Shown: in pieces, positions 16,841-24,717 of the stretch | Position numbering within the stretch: the stretch's first letter is position 1 | How the letters are laid out: each line of letters begins with the position of its first letter | Assembly: GCA_041662005.1 (NCBI GenBank) | Contig: JBAZTJ010000012.1 | Span: 1 to 33,113, forward strand | DNA length: 33,113 nucleotides | Direction: 5' to 3' | Source of the DNA: DATHXC01 sp041662005 | GTDB lineage: Bacteria > Pseudomonadota > Gammaproteobacteria > Burkholderiales > Methylophilaceae | Program-made: the position numbers and the translations under genes | The notes under the pieces: generated by a model | The model's database searches: none | What the model saw: the letters and a program-made list of their open reading frames with translations, nothing else | Told to the model about the DNA's origin: nothing

Positions 16841-17845
16841 ATGAAGAAATTCATCAATAACGTTGATGATGTGCTGGTAGAAAGTCTTTCCGGTTTTGCC
16901 GCCGCCCATCAAGACCTGGTCAGTCTGCACCTTGCACCCAATTTCCTGACCCGTGCAAATAAAGCCACCAACAAAGTAGCCATCATCTCCGGCGGCGGCT
17001 CTGGGCATGAGCCTTTGCATAGTGGCTTTATCGGTTATGGCATGCTGGATGCCGCCTGTCCCGGCTATGTATTCACCTCCCCTTCACCAGACCAAATGCT
17101 GGCCGCCGCAGAGGCTGTAGATACTGGTAAAGGCGTGCTATTTATCGTCAAGAACTACGCTGGCGACGTGATGAACTTTGAGATGGCGGCCGAGATGCTG
17201 CCGGGCGAAAATGCTACCGTCCTCACCAGTGATGACGTCGCCGTGGTCAACTCTACCTACACCACTGGCCGCAGGGGTGTCGCGGGTACAGTCATCGTAG
17301 AAAAAACCGTCGGCAGCCTGGCCGAAAGCGGCGCCGACCTCGCCGCCTGCAAAGCACTGGGCGATAAGGTCAACGCCCATTGTGGCAGCATGGGCGTTGC
17401 GCTCACCAGCTGTACCGTGCCTGCCAATGGTCGCCCTACTTTCGATATCAATGAAACCGAGTTGGAAATGGGTGTAGGCATCCATGGCGAACCGGGTCGC
17501 CGCCGCGAACCCATGCGCGCGGCCGATAGCATCGTCACCGATATGGTCCATGCCATTCTGCATGACTTTGAAACACGCAATATCGCCTTGGGGAATAGCA
17601 GCGAAATCCTGCTGTTCGTCAACGGCTTTGGCGCCACGCCACTGATGGAGCTATACCTCATCTACAACACCGCAGCCCGCCTGCTGACCGAGCAAGGCCT
17701 CACCATCAGCCGCTCTCTGGTCGGCAACTACACCACCGCGCTGGATATGGCAGGGGCATCGATTACGGTTTGCCTGCTGGATGAGGAAATCAAGCAGCAC
17801 TGGGATTCACCAGTCCATACGCCGGCCTTGCGCTGGGGAAGATAA
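16841..17845 (+). CDS. dhaK: Dihydroxyacetone kinase, substrate-binding subunit DhaK
   Basis: DhaK binds dihydroxyacetone covalently through a histidine and yields dihydroxyacetone phosphate. The 334-residue protein has the glycine-rich GGGSGHEPLHSGFIG at about 47-61, the NSTYTTGRRGVAGTV stretch, and GIHGEPG, which holds the substrate-binding histidine. A strong GAGGAG ribosome site lies 5 nt before the ATG. It follows dhaL (63 bp) and precedes rpiA (11 bp), so the three are very likely cotranscribed. Separate K and L genes are typical of PTS-dependent enzymes rather than the fused ATP-dependent kinases. Confidence 0.95.
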   Translation: MKKFINNVDDVLVESLSGFAAAHQDLVSLHLAPNFLTRANKATNKVAIISGGGSGHEPLHSGFIGYGMLDAACPGYVFTSPSPDQMLAAAEAVDTGKGVLFIVKNYAGDVMNFEMAAEMLPGENATVLTSDDVAVVNSTYTTGRRGVAGTVIVEKTVGSLAESGADLAACKALGDKVNAHCGSMGVALTSCTVPANGRPTFDINETELEMGVGIHGEPGRRREPMRAADSIVTDMVHAILHDFETRNIALGNSSEILLFVNGFGATPLMELYLIYNTAARLLTEQGLTISRSLVGNYTTALDMAGASITVCLLDEEIKQHWDSPVHTPALRWGR

Positions 17846-17856
17846 GGAGAGAACTC

Positions 17857-18534
17857 ATGAATGATAAAGAACTCGTCGCAATCCACGCATCCAAACTGGT
17901 GAAGAACGGCATGGTAGTTGGGCTGGGCACCGGCTCCACCGCCAATTACTTTATTGAGGCGCTGGCGCGTCGCCAGACGGATGAAGGCCTGCAAGTGACC
18001 ACAGTCGCCAGCTCTACCATCACCGCCATCAAGGCCCAATCCAGCGGGCTTGCCGTGCAATCCATTGCGCAGTTGAGCAAGATCGACCTGTATGTGGATG
18101 GTGCTGATGAAATCAACCCTAACCTCACCTTGCTGAAAGGCCGCGGTCAGGACCTAGTGATGGAAAAGCTGCTGGCCAAAGCGGCCGACCAGTTTGTAGT
18201 GGTCGCCGATAACAGCAAGCTGGTGAGCCGCATCGGCGAGAAATTCGTCATCCCCATTGAAGTCATCCCAGCGGCCTGGCAACTGGTGAAGCGCAGCCTG
18301 GAACAAGCGGGTGCCACCGGCGATATCCGCCTCAACACAGGCAAGGACAATGTTGCCATCAGCGCGCACGGCAGCTATGTGCTGGATATGAAATTCCCTG
18401 CCGCTCTAGATGATAAAGCACTGAATGAGTTGCTCAACAACACGCCGGGCGTGGTTGAGCACGGTGTTTTTTACCAGCTCGCCAGCACCATCCTGATTGC
18501 CGATAATGGCCAGATTGAAACCCGCCAGTGCTAA
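17857..18534 (+). CDS. rpiA: Ribose-5-phosphate isomerase A
   Basis: RpiA interconverts ribose 5-phosphate and ribulose 5-phosphate. The 225-residue protein has the phosphate loop GLGTGSTANYF at about 22-32, VDGADEINPN near 80-89, and the lysine of the LLKGRG loop that follows. The catalytic loop reads KGRGQDLVMEK, whereas family members I know have KGGGAALTREK or KGRGGALLREK; lysine and glutamate are kept but the residues between differ. AGGAGA is 6 nt before the ATG. It is the third gene of a dhaL-dhaK-rpiA run. Confidence 0.95.
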   Translation: MNDKELVAIHASKLVKNGMVVGLGTGSTANYFIEALARRQTDEGLQVTTVASSTITAIKAQSSGLAVQSIAQLSKIDLYVDGADEINPNLTLLKGRGQDLVMEKLLAKAADQFVVVADNSKLVSRIGEKFVIPIEVIPAAWQLVKRSLEQAGATGDIRLNTGKDNVAISAHGSYVLDMKFPAALDDKALNELLNNTPGVVEHGVFYQLASTILIADNGQIETRQC

Positions 18535-18577
18535 GCCGGTCCAACGTTTTTAGCCTCAGGAAAATCCAAACAACTCC

Positions 18578-19102
18578 ATGCCAAATTTAAAAGCAATGAC
18601 CCTGCTCACGGGTCTGCTCACTGCCCTGCTGGCTGCCACCACCACGCTCGCAGCGGATAAGCTGAAAACTGGCCAGTGGGAAATGACGGGCAATATGCAC
18701 ATGACCAACTTGCCCAACATTCCCCCTGAACAGATAGAGCAACTGCGTGGCCTGGGCATCGATGTCCCCGTCAATGACAAAACCATGACTTTGCAGCAAT
18801 GCGTGACTGCGGAGCAGGCCTCACTGGATAAGGCATTCGACAACATTCAGAGTATAGAAGGCTGCGCCGTCAAGAATTACAAACGCACAGGCAACAAAGT
18901 CATTGCGGATTTATCCTGCACCGGTGATGTCAAGGCCACCGGAAAATTCAACATGACCCTCAATGGCGACACCAGCTACCACGGCACCGTCACCATTACC
19001 GGCACTAGCGAGCAAATGGGCATGCTGGATAGCACTACCCATACCAGCGGCAAATGGATCAAAGCCCAATGCGATGAAGGCATCCCCATCTACGGCCAGT
19101 AA
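18578..19102 (+). CDS. Exported DUF3617 domain protein
   Basis: The 174-residue precursor has a signal peptide (about 1-25, ending TLA) and then the DUF3617 pattern: KTGQWEMTGNM at the start, CVTAEQ in the middle, GCAVKNYKRTGNKVIADLSC, a beta-rich core and a last cysteine about eight residues from the end. Four cysteines could pair in the periplasm. The family is common in proteobacteria and has no known function. It starts 43 bp after rpiA with only a weak ribosome site, so it may or may not be part of the same transcript. Confidence 0.83.
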   Translation: MPNLKAMTLLTGLLTALLAATTTLAADKLKTGQWEMTGNMHMTNLPNIPPEQIEQLRGLGIDVPVNDKTMTLQQCVTAEQASLDKAFDNIQSIEGCAVKNYKRTGNKVIADLSCTGDVKATGKFNMTLNGDTSYHGTVTITGTSEQMGMLDSTTHTSGKWIKAQCDEGIPIYGQ

Positions 19103-19256
19103 TGTATCAACCCACCCTGCTTTAATCGCAACTCAGCAGCAAAACCAACGGTTGAATTGTTAACTATTGTCAGCTCCGGCTGGCACTGTTTGCGCCAAAA
19201 ATAATGTGATGTACGATTCTGATGTAGTCATTCCAAAAACAATATCAGGGGAATAT

Positions 19257-19946
19257 ATGTCACTTTTTAAACGTTCTATCGCCGAGCTCATCGGCACATT
19301 CTGGCTGGTACTAGGTGGTTGCGGCAGCGCCGTTTTGGCGGCGGGCATTCCGGATCTGGGCATCGGTTATCTTGGCGTTTCACTCGCTTTCGGCCTGACA
19401 GTGGTCACCATGGCCTATGCCATCGGCCACATCTCCGGTTGCCACCTTAACCCGGCAGTTTCTATCGGCCTCGCAGCAGGCGGCAGGTTCAAGGCGGGCG
19501 AGCTCCCTCACTACATCATCGCGCAAGTACTGGGTGCAACTGCTGCTGCTGCCACCATTTACTGTATTGCCAGTGGCAAAGAAGGCTTTGCTCTAGGTGG
19601 CTTTGCCTCCAATGGCTATGGCGAACTATCCCCGCACGGCTACGCATTGCATGCCGCCTTTGTTTGCGAAGTGGTCATGACAGCCGTGTTTCTATTCATC
19701 ATCATGGGCGCCACCGATAAGCGCGCCCCTGCTGGCCTGGCGCCCATTGCTATCGGCTTTACATTGACGCTGATCCACCTGGTGAGCATCCCCGTCACCA
19801 ATACTTCAGTCAATCCGGCGCGTAGCACAGGCCAGGCGATTTTTGCCGGCGGTGCTTATATCGACCAGCTTTGGCTGTTCTGGGTGGCCCCCATCCTGGG
19901 CGGCATCATCGGCGCTTTGATCTATAAGTTTGTCAGCAAGGAATAG
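19257..19946 (+). CDS. aqpZ: Aquaporin Z, water channel
   Basis: A six-helix inner-membrane channel of 229 residues. The two pore motifs are LNPAVSI and VNPARST. The stretch LTLIHLVSIPVTNTSVNPARS carries the His, Thr and Arg of the narrow water filter and, with Phe in AFGLTVV, matches E. coli AqpZ and not the glycerol facilitator GlpF. The ATG at 19257 has AGGGGA 4-5 nt upstream; the frame is open from 19167 with another ATG at 19209, but neither extension resembles the family. Despite the nearby dha genes, the filter argues against a glycerol or dihydroxyacetone channel. Confidence 0.95.
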   Translation: MSLFKRSIAELIGTFWLVLGGCGSAVLAAGIPDLGIGYLGVSLAFGLTVVTMAYAIGHISGCHLNPAVSIGLAAGGRFKAGELPHYIIAQVLGATAAAATIYCIASGKEGFALGGFASNGYGELSPHGYALHAAFVCEVVMTAVFLFIIMGATDKRAPAGLAPIAIGFTLTLIHLVSIPVTNTSVNPARSTGQAIFAGGAYIDQLWLFWVAPILGGIIGALIYKFVSKE

Positions 19947-19961
19947 TATTTTGTTTTTGCA

Positions 19962-19991
19962 AACGCCCACGCGATTGATTGCGTGGGCGTT
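19962..19991 (+). terminator. 11-bp perfect hairpin between aqpZ and rsuA
   Basis: AACGCCCACGC (19962-19972) pairs perfectly with GCGTGGGCGTT (19981-19991) around an 8-nt loop. It begins 15 bp after the aqpZ stop. No U tract follows; the sequence after it is TATAATCC. It could stop or pause aqpZ transcripts, protect their 3' end, or affect the promoter it overlaps. Confidence 0.5.
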
Positions 19992-19996
19992 ATAAT
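19991..19996 (+). promoter_or_regulatory. Candidate -10 element for rsuA (leaderless start)
   Basis: A perfect TATAAT lies 6 bp before the rsuA ATG. If used, transcription would begin at or next to the A of the start codon. No ribosome site is seen, in line with a leaderless message, but no convincing -35 element or extended -10 is visible and the box overlaps the hairpin arm by one base. Confidence 0.4.
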
Positions 19997-20002
19997 CCGC
20001 GC

Positions 20003-20740
20003 ATGACAAAAAAACTCGCTTTAGAACGCATACTCCACTCTCAGGGCTTCGGCTCACGCAAAACCTGCCGCATCATGATTCGCCACGGTGAAGTCGCCGT
20101 CAATGGCGAGGTTTGCGAAGACCCTTTCGCAGAGTTCGATACCAACGACCTGCAATTCATGTGGCGCAACGAGCCCTGGCAATATCGCCAGCAGGCTTAC
20201 CTGATGCTGCACAAACCCGCCAATTACGAGTGCTCGCACAAGCCGCAACACCACCCCAGCATATTCAGCCTGTTGCCGCCGCAATTGCTGGAGCGCGGCG
20301 TGCAGTGCATAGGCCGCCTGGATGAAGACACCACCGGGCTGATGCTGCTATCGGACGATGGCCAGTTCATCCACAAGATGAGCTCACCAAAGTGGAAAGT
20401 GCCGAAGATATATGAAGTCACCACAAAACATGCAGTCGATGCCGAGCAGATCACCGCACTGATGGAAGGCGTACAACTAGTCGACGAACCCGCGCCGATT
20501 GCCGCCCTTGCCGTCAAAAAAATCAGCGACAACATCATCCATATGACGCTGGCCGAAGGCAAATACCATCAGGTCAAACGCATGGTCGCCGCCTCCAGCA
20601 ACCGCGTAGAAGGTCTCAAGCGCATCCGCATCGGCGAGCTGGATTTACCGGAAACGTTAGCCGTCGGCGAATGGCGCTGGCTGACTGAAAGTGAGATGAG
20701 CCAGCTTATCTCGGCAGAAAGAAACGTAAAAGAAGCCTAA
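20003..20740 (+). CDS. rsuA: RsuA-type pseudouridine synthase
   Basis: The 245-residue protein has an N-terminal S4 RNA-binding domain (LERILHSQGFGSRKTCRIMI, about 5-24) and the catalytic GRLDEDTTGLMLLSDDG motif with the active-site Asp, followed by KVPKIYEV and a C-terminal KYHQVKRMVAA. This is the RsuA/RluB/RluE/RluF family; RsuA makes pseudouridine 516 in 16S rRNA, and the closest pattern is RsuA, though RluE/F-like specificity is not excluded. The start at 20003 is preferred over a frame opening at 19979, which would run through the hairpin. Confidence 0.9.
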   Translation: MTKKLALERILHSQGFGSRKTCRIMIRHGEVAVNGEVCEDPFAEFDTNDLQFMWRNEPWQYRQQAYLMLHKPANYECSHKPQHHPSIFSLLPPQLLERGVQCIGRLDEDTTGLMLLSDDGQFIHKMSSPKWKVPKIYEVTTKHAVDAEQITALMEGVQLVDEPAPIAALAVKKISDNIIHMTLAEGKYHQVKRMVAASSNRVEGLKRIRIGELDLPETLAVGEWRWLTESEMSQLISAERNVKEA

Positions 20741-20825
20741 GCCAGTGGGCATCGCCAAACAAAGGCATGGCGACGGATTCTGATGGGCTAAGCGTTTAAC
20801 ACTCTTTCCATGTAAGGTTGCCGCC

Positions 20826-21773
20826 ATGAAATTGCTGAACATTTGCTGTGCCCTGCTGATCCTGACCACCATCAACCAAAGCGCTTTTTCCGGCCCCTTG
20901 CGCGACCGCATCAAGGAGCGGATTGCAGAGCGCCAGCAGGCGAAGGAAGGCAATGAAGCCGAAGAAGCTGGCATGGCTACCCGCGAGAAATTTGACTTGC
21001 CTGCCGGTGCAGTACTGAAAAGCGACATCGCCTACGGCAGTGACGAAGCACAGCGCATGGATGTCTATATCCCGCCCAATGCGCAAAATGCCCCCGTCAT
21101 TTTCATGGTGCACGGTGGTGGCTGGAAACGCGGCGACAAGGCCATGAACCGCGTGGTAGAAAACAAGGTCAAGCGCTGGTTACCCAAAGGCATCATCTTC
21201 GTCTCCACCAACTACCGCATGCTGCCAAAAGCTGATCCGCTAGCTCAAGCCAATGATGTCGCGCTGGCGTTAGCCAAAGCGCAAAGCCTGGCACCAAGCT
21301 GGGGTGGCGATAGCAACCGCTTCGTCATCATGGGTCACTCGGCAGGTGCACACCTGGTCGCACTCATTAGCACTACCCACAGCATCGTCAAGCAACAGGG
21401 CACCCAGCCATGGCTAGGCACAGTGATGCTCGATAGCGGCGGCTACGACATCGAAAAAACCATGACTGGGCGCCATATGAGCTTATACGACGACGCATTC
21501 GGCAAAGACCCCAAATTCTGGCAAAGCGTCTCGCCCAGCTACCAACTCACACAGAAAACCGTGCCCATGCTGGCGGTCTGCTCAACTACAAGAAAAGACA
21601 AACCATGCATTCAGGCCAAGGCCTTCGCTGACAAGGCCGTCCTGCTTGGCTCGCAGGCCAGCACCTTGCCAGAGGCTATGTCGCATGGGGAGATTAATGG
21701 GGAATTGGGGTTGCAGAGTGAATATACGGATAAAGTGGAAGCGTTTATAAGGCTATTAGGGTTACCACTTTAG
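20826..21773 (+). CDS. Secreted alpha/beta-hydrolase, esterase-like
   Basis: A 315-residue precursor with a signal peptide (about 1-22, ending FSG) followed by a charged Arg/Glu/Lys/Gln-rich linker (about 25-50). The hydrolase domain has the oxyanion motif HGGGW at 96-100, the nucleophile Ser172 in GHSAG, and a late SHGEIN that should supply the catalytic His. This places it among BD-FAE/carboxylesterase-like enzymes; the substrate cannot be told. The protein ends normally, and the next gene starts one base after its stop. Confidence 0.87.
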   Translation: MKLLNICCALLILTTINQSAFSGPLRDRIKERIAERQQAKEGNEAEEAGMATREKFDLPAGAVLKSDIAYGSDEAQRMDVYIPPNAQNAPVIFMVHGGGWKRGDKAMNRVVENKVKRWLPKGIIFVSTNYRMLPKADPLAQANDVALALAKAQSLAPSWGGDSNRFVIMGHSAGAHLVALISTTHSIVKQQGTQPWLGTVMLDSGGYDIEKTMTGRHMSLYDDAFGKDPKFWQSVSPSYQLTQKTVPMLAVCSTTRKDKPCIQAKAFADKAVLLGSQASTLPEAMSHGEINGELGLQSEYTDKVEAFIRLLGLPL

Positions 21774-21774
21774 A

Positions 21775-22617
21775 ATGCGTAAGGTCATCGATAGCAATTG
21801 GCTTCAATCTCCTGAGTTACGTTCATACCTGTCGAAATCCAAGCAAAATATTGCAATTCTGACCGACTACGCAGCAATGGAGGCATACCAAGGTAATACC
21901 TTGATTGGCATATATAAATCCATGGAAATTGTTGCCGACTACCCTGACCAAATACTCATTTTAAAAAGTACAGCGCTAGTCTGCGGACTCAGTGGACGGA
22001 GTACTTCCCTACAAAAACGTCTTATTGATGATAAGCAAAGTAAGGATTTCAGGATATTTATTCGAAACCTCCGTCTCGCAAAGCACGGAAATCAAACTGT
22101 ACAACGACAACTTCTTAAGTACAGCAATTATGCATCAGAACATCTGAACAAGATGCTGGAGGATGCAAAAACAACTGGTGCAGCTTTTGACGATTTAACT
22201 ACAAGCTACTCTAAAGATGAAAAGAAATTGATTAGAAATCAAGGAATTTATACCTATGAAATGATTGATAAAATAGTTAAAGCAGTTTTAAAGGTTGTTG
22301 GCGATGTATTAAAAGACCACCCAAATGTACAAAATTTTCCAACCTACGAAGAACTTCCAAATACGTTTATATTTCGGGCCACGCTTTGCACCTATTTACT
22401 TGCTCTCAACTGGGGCGCTACTGGAGGCGCGAAGGATGTGCGAACGAAAAAACTTCGTAACGACATGATAGATATGAACTTTGTTGCATATGCAACCTAT
22501 TTCGATGGAATTTTATCTGAAGATGCAAAAGTAAACCTAATATACAGAGAGGCTTGTTTATTTCTATCCGCCTTATTTGCATGTCAGATATCCGGGAAAA
22601 TATATAAAACAAAATAA
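21775..22617 (+). CDS. Unrecognised AT-rich gene with a PIN-like C-terminal signature
   Basis: I cannot name this 280-residue protein. Its N-terminus KVIDSNW (Asp6) with Glu37 and the C-terminal RNDMIDMNFVAYATYFDGILSED (228-250; Asp230, Asp233, Asp244, Asp250) resemble the spaced acidic residues of PIN-fold nucleases, whose last motif is typically ND..D......DG...D. The middle is helical and lysine-rich and would be an insert or separate domain. Base composition and codon use are clearly more AT-rich than in all neighbours. The ATG follows the esterase stop by one base without a good ribosome site. No antitoxin-like small gene is adjacent. Nuclease activity is inference. Confidence 0.75.
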   Translation: MRKVIDSNWLQSPELRSYLSKSKQNIAILTDYAAMEAYQGNTLIGIYKSMEIVADYPDQILILKSTALVCGLSGRSTSLQKRLIDDKQSKDFRIFIRNLRLAKHGNQTVQRQLLKYSNYASEHLNKMLEDAKTTGAAFDDLTTSYSKDEKKLIRNQGIYTYEMIDKIVKAVLKVVGDVLKDHPNVQNFPTYEELPNTFIFRATLCTYLLALNWGATGGAKDVRTKKLRNDMIDMNFVAYATYFDGILSEDAKVNLIYREACLFLSALFACQISGKIYKTK

Positions 22618-22664
22618 TCGCTCCGCATTAATTATCTATTTCTAGCTTTAATCCCATTCTTCCG

Positions 22665-22670
22665 TATAAT
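22665..22670 (+). promoter_or_regulatory. Candidate -10 element (TATAAT) for rhlE
   Basis: A consensus TATAAT in an AT-rich stretch 48 bp after the preceding gene. The -35 region at the right distance is poor. If used, the rhlE message would carry a 5' leader of about 360 nt, which is long and would contain all the hairpins that follow. Confidence 0.35.
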
Positions 22671-22871
22671 CCAATTTCCCTGCGCCAACCAATCAGCGCA
22701 GCGGTCATTAACTACCTGATCTTCCTGATTTTCTCAAATCAATCATGAATGATTAAACATTCGCCCGCCTCGATTGGTGTTGCCTCATAAGTAATTGGCT
22801 GGTCTAAAGAAGTTTTGATTCTTGAACAGCAGCGCACAACGCGCTACCACTAGTTTCATTGCTTCGCTAAA

Positions 22872-22995
22872 TTCAGGGAAACCCGAAAACCGTAGCGAGC
22901 GGTTCAACTGCAAGGCGCCCGGAGCGCAGAACACGAGACAGTACATTAGTACGGCGAGTGGTCGAGCACCGCGCAACGCAGCAGATGAATTGCGC
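22872..22995. repeat. Cluster of short inverted repeats, possible dispersed extragenic element
   Basis: Within about 125 bp there are five stem candidates: TTC-GGG/CCC-GAA (22872-22887), AACCG/CGGTT (22888-22904), GCGC/GCGC around CCGGA (22915-22927), GTAC-ATTA-GTAC (22941-22952) and GCGCAA/TTGCGC (22971-22995). The density and the sharp change in composition from the flanking sequence look like a mobile extragenic repeat unit. Only one copy is in the window, so the repeat claim is untested. Confidence 0.4.
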
Positions 22996-23034
22996 AGTAG
23001 GTTTATCAGGTTTGCCTATAGCTGGAGTATTACC

Positions 23035-24714
23035 TTGTCTACAGAACAAATAACCATCGCTAACTTTAACGAGTTAGGCCTTTCCGAACCCATTTTGCGT
23101 GCGATTAACGACGCGGGTTACACCACACCAACCCCTATCCAGGCCAAGGCCATTCCGCAAGTATTGAGCGGTGGCGACCTGCTGGCAGGCGCCCAGACCG
23201 GCACCGGCAAGACGGCCGGCTTTACCCTGCCGATTCTGCAATTACTGAGCACCAAACCGAGCGAACCGGCCAAGGGCCGCCCACGTTGCCTGATGCTGAC
23301 GCCGACGCGCGAGCTGGCAGCGCAGATTGAAGAATCCGTAAAAACCTACGGCAAATACCTGCCGCTGAAATCCATGGTGGTATTTGGCGGTGTGAGCATC
23401 AACCCGCAAATCAACCGCCTGGGGCGCCATATTGATATCCTGGTGGCAACACCGGGCCGCCTGCTCGACCTGGCCAACCAGAAGGTGGTTGATCTATCCG
23501 GTGTTGAGATTCTGGTACTCGATGAAGCCGACCGCATGCTGGACATGGGCTTTATCCGCGACATCAAGAAAATATTGGCCATGTTGCCCAAGCAACGCCA
23601 GAACCTGCTGTTCTCGGCGACTTTCTCGGACGAGATCAAGACTTTGGCCGATGGCCTGCTGCACAACCCGGGCTTTGTGGAAGTGGCACGCCGCAATACC
23701 GCATCCGAAATGGTTGAACAAACCGTACACATGGTGAGCCAGGCGCATAAGCGTGACCTGATGAGCCATTTGATCAAGCACCACGACTGGAAACAGGTAC
23801 TGATTTTTACCCGCACCAAGCATGGCGCGAACCGCCTGACCGAAAAGCTGGTGAAAGACGGCATTGAAGCCGCCGCGATCCACGGCAACAAGAGCCAGGG
23901 TGCACGCACCAAGGCGCTTGCCCAGTTCAAGGACGGCAGCATGCGCGTGCTGGTTGCGACTGACATCGCGGCTCGCGGCCTGGATATTGACCAGCTACCG
24001 CAAGTGGTGAACTTTGAATTGCCGAATATCCCTGAAGATTATGTACACCGTATTGGCCGTACCGGCCGTGCTGGCGCCAGCGGTGCTGCGATCTCGCTGG
24101 TGGATAGCGAAGAAACCAAGTTTCTGCGCGACATCGAGAAGCTGATCAAGCGTGAAATCCCCCGCGTTACTGTGGAAAGCTTTGTGCCGCCCACCAAGAT
24201 AGAGCCGGAAGCGCCACGCCCTCCTCGCCCCACCAACAACGCGCAACGCCAGAATCGCTCTGAAAAGACGAGAGAGGCCAATGCCCGTAAAACACAACGC
24301 AGCAGTGGTGATAATAATGGGCGCGTGAATATGGATGGCCGCAGTAATGAACGCACTGCAGGCGAAGGCCGTGCAAATGCAGGTCCATCAGCTGGCCGAA
24401 ATAACCCGAATGGCCAACGCAATGGCAGGCCAGGCAACCCACAAGGTGGCCCAGGCCAACGTCCTCGTTCACCTGGCGCAGCCAGCGGCCATGCGCCTAA
24501 AGAGCATGTGCATGTGAGGACAGCGACTGAGCGCACACCGGTTGATGGCAATGTCAGCACCAAAATTGACAAGAATATGTCAGAAGCGGCACGTCATCAA
24601 TCCATGCCACAAGCGGCTTTGTTTTCCCCCAAGAGCACGTATCGTGGTGGCAACAATGGCGGTGGAAATAACGGCGGTGGCAATCGTAGTGGTGGCGGTA
24701 ACAGAGGCAGGTAA
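23035..24714 (+). CDS. rhlE: DEAD-box ATP-dependent RNA helicase RhlE
   Basis: The 559-residue protein remodels RNA, in ribosome assembly, mRNA decay and cold growth. Motifs in order: PTPIQ Q-motif at 32-36, Walker A AQTGTGKT at 53-60, PTREL 90-94, DEAD 163-166, SAT 194-196, ARGLD near 313-317 and HRIGRTGR 338-345. From about 400 the tail is disordered, rich in Arg, Asn and Gly, ending in GGNNGGGN repeats. The frame is open from 22822, but a TTG at 23035 with a GGAG site 7 nt upstream gives the family start STEQITIANFNELGLSEPIL; no ATG fits. Confidence 0.94.
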   Translation: MSTEQITIANFNELGLSEPILRAINDAGYTTPTPIQAKAIPQVLSGGDLLAGAQTGTGKTAGFTLPILQLLSTKPSEPAKGRPRCLMLTPTRELAAQIEESVKTYGKYLPLKSMVVFGGVSINPQINRLGRHIDILVATPGRLLDLANQKVVDLSGVEILVLDEADRMLDMGFIRDIKKILAMLPKQRQNLLFSATFSDEIKTLADGLLHNPGFVEVARRNTASEMVEQTVHMVSQAHKRDLMSHLIKHHDWKQVLIFTRTKHGANRLTEKLVKDGIEAAAIHGNKSQGARTKALAQFKDGSMRVLVATDIAARGLDIDQLPQVVNFELPNIPEDYVHRIGRTGRAGASGAAISLVDSEETKFLRDIEKLIKREIPRVTVESFVPPTKIEPEAPRPPRPTNNAQRQNRSEKTREANARKTQRSSGDNNGRVNMDGRSNERTAGEGRANAGPSAGRNNPNGQRNGRPGNPQGGPGQRPRSPGAASGHAPKEHVHVRTATERTPVDGNVSTKIDKNMSEAARHQSMPQAALFSPKSTYRGGNNGGGNNGGGNRSGGGNRGR

Positions 24715-24717
24715 CAG

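Larger units (their letters stand above)
22618..23034 (+). other. Gene-free, structured 417-bp leader upstream of rhlE
   Basis: No coding frame with a ribosome site is seen. The first part is AT-rich and holds a TATAAT and a CTGCGC/GCGCAG hairpin (22681-22702 region). The second part, from about 22872, is GC-richer and packed with short inverted repeats. The open frame that runs through it into rhlE lacks any conserved protein sequence before 23035, so it is treated as untranslated leader. Confidence 0.55.

Noticed and set aside
22822..23034. 71-codon N-terminal extension of rhlE
   Set aside because: It has no conserved sequence, crosses the palindrome cluster, and a good ribosome site precedes the TTG at 23035.
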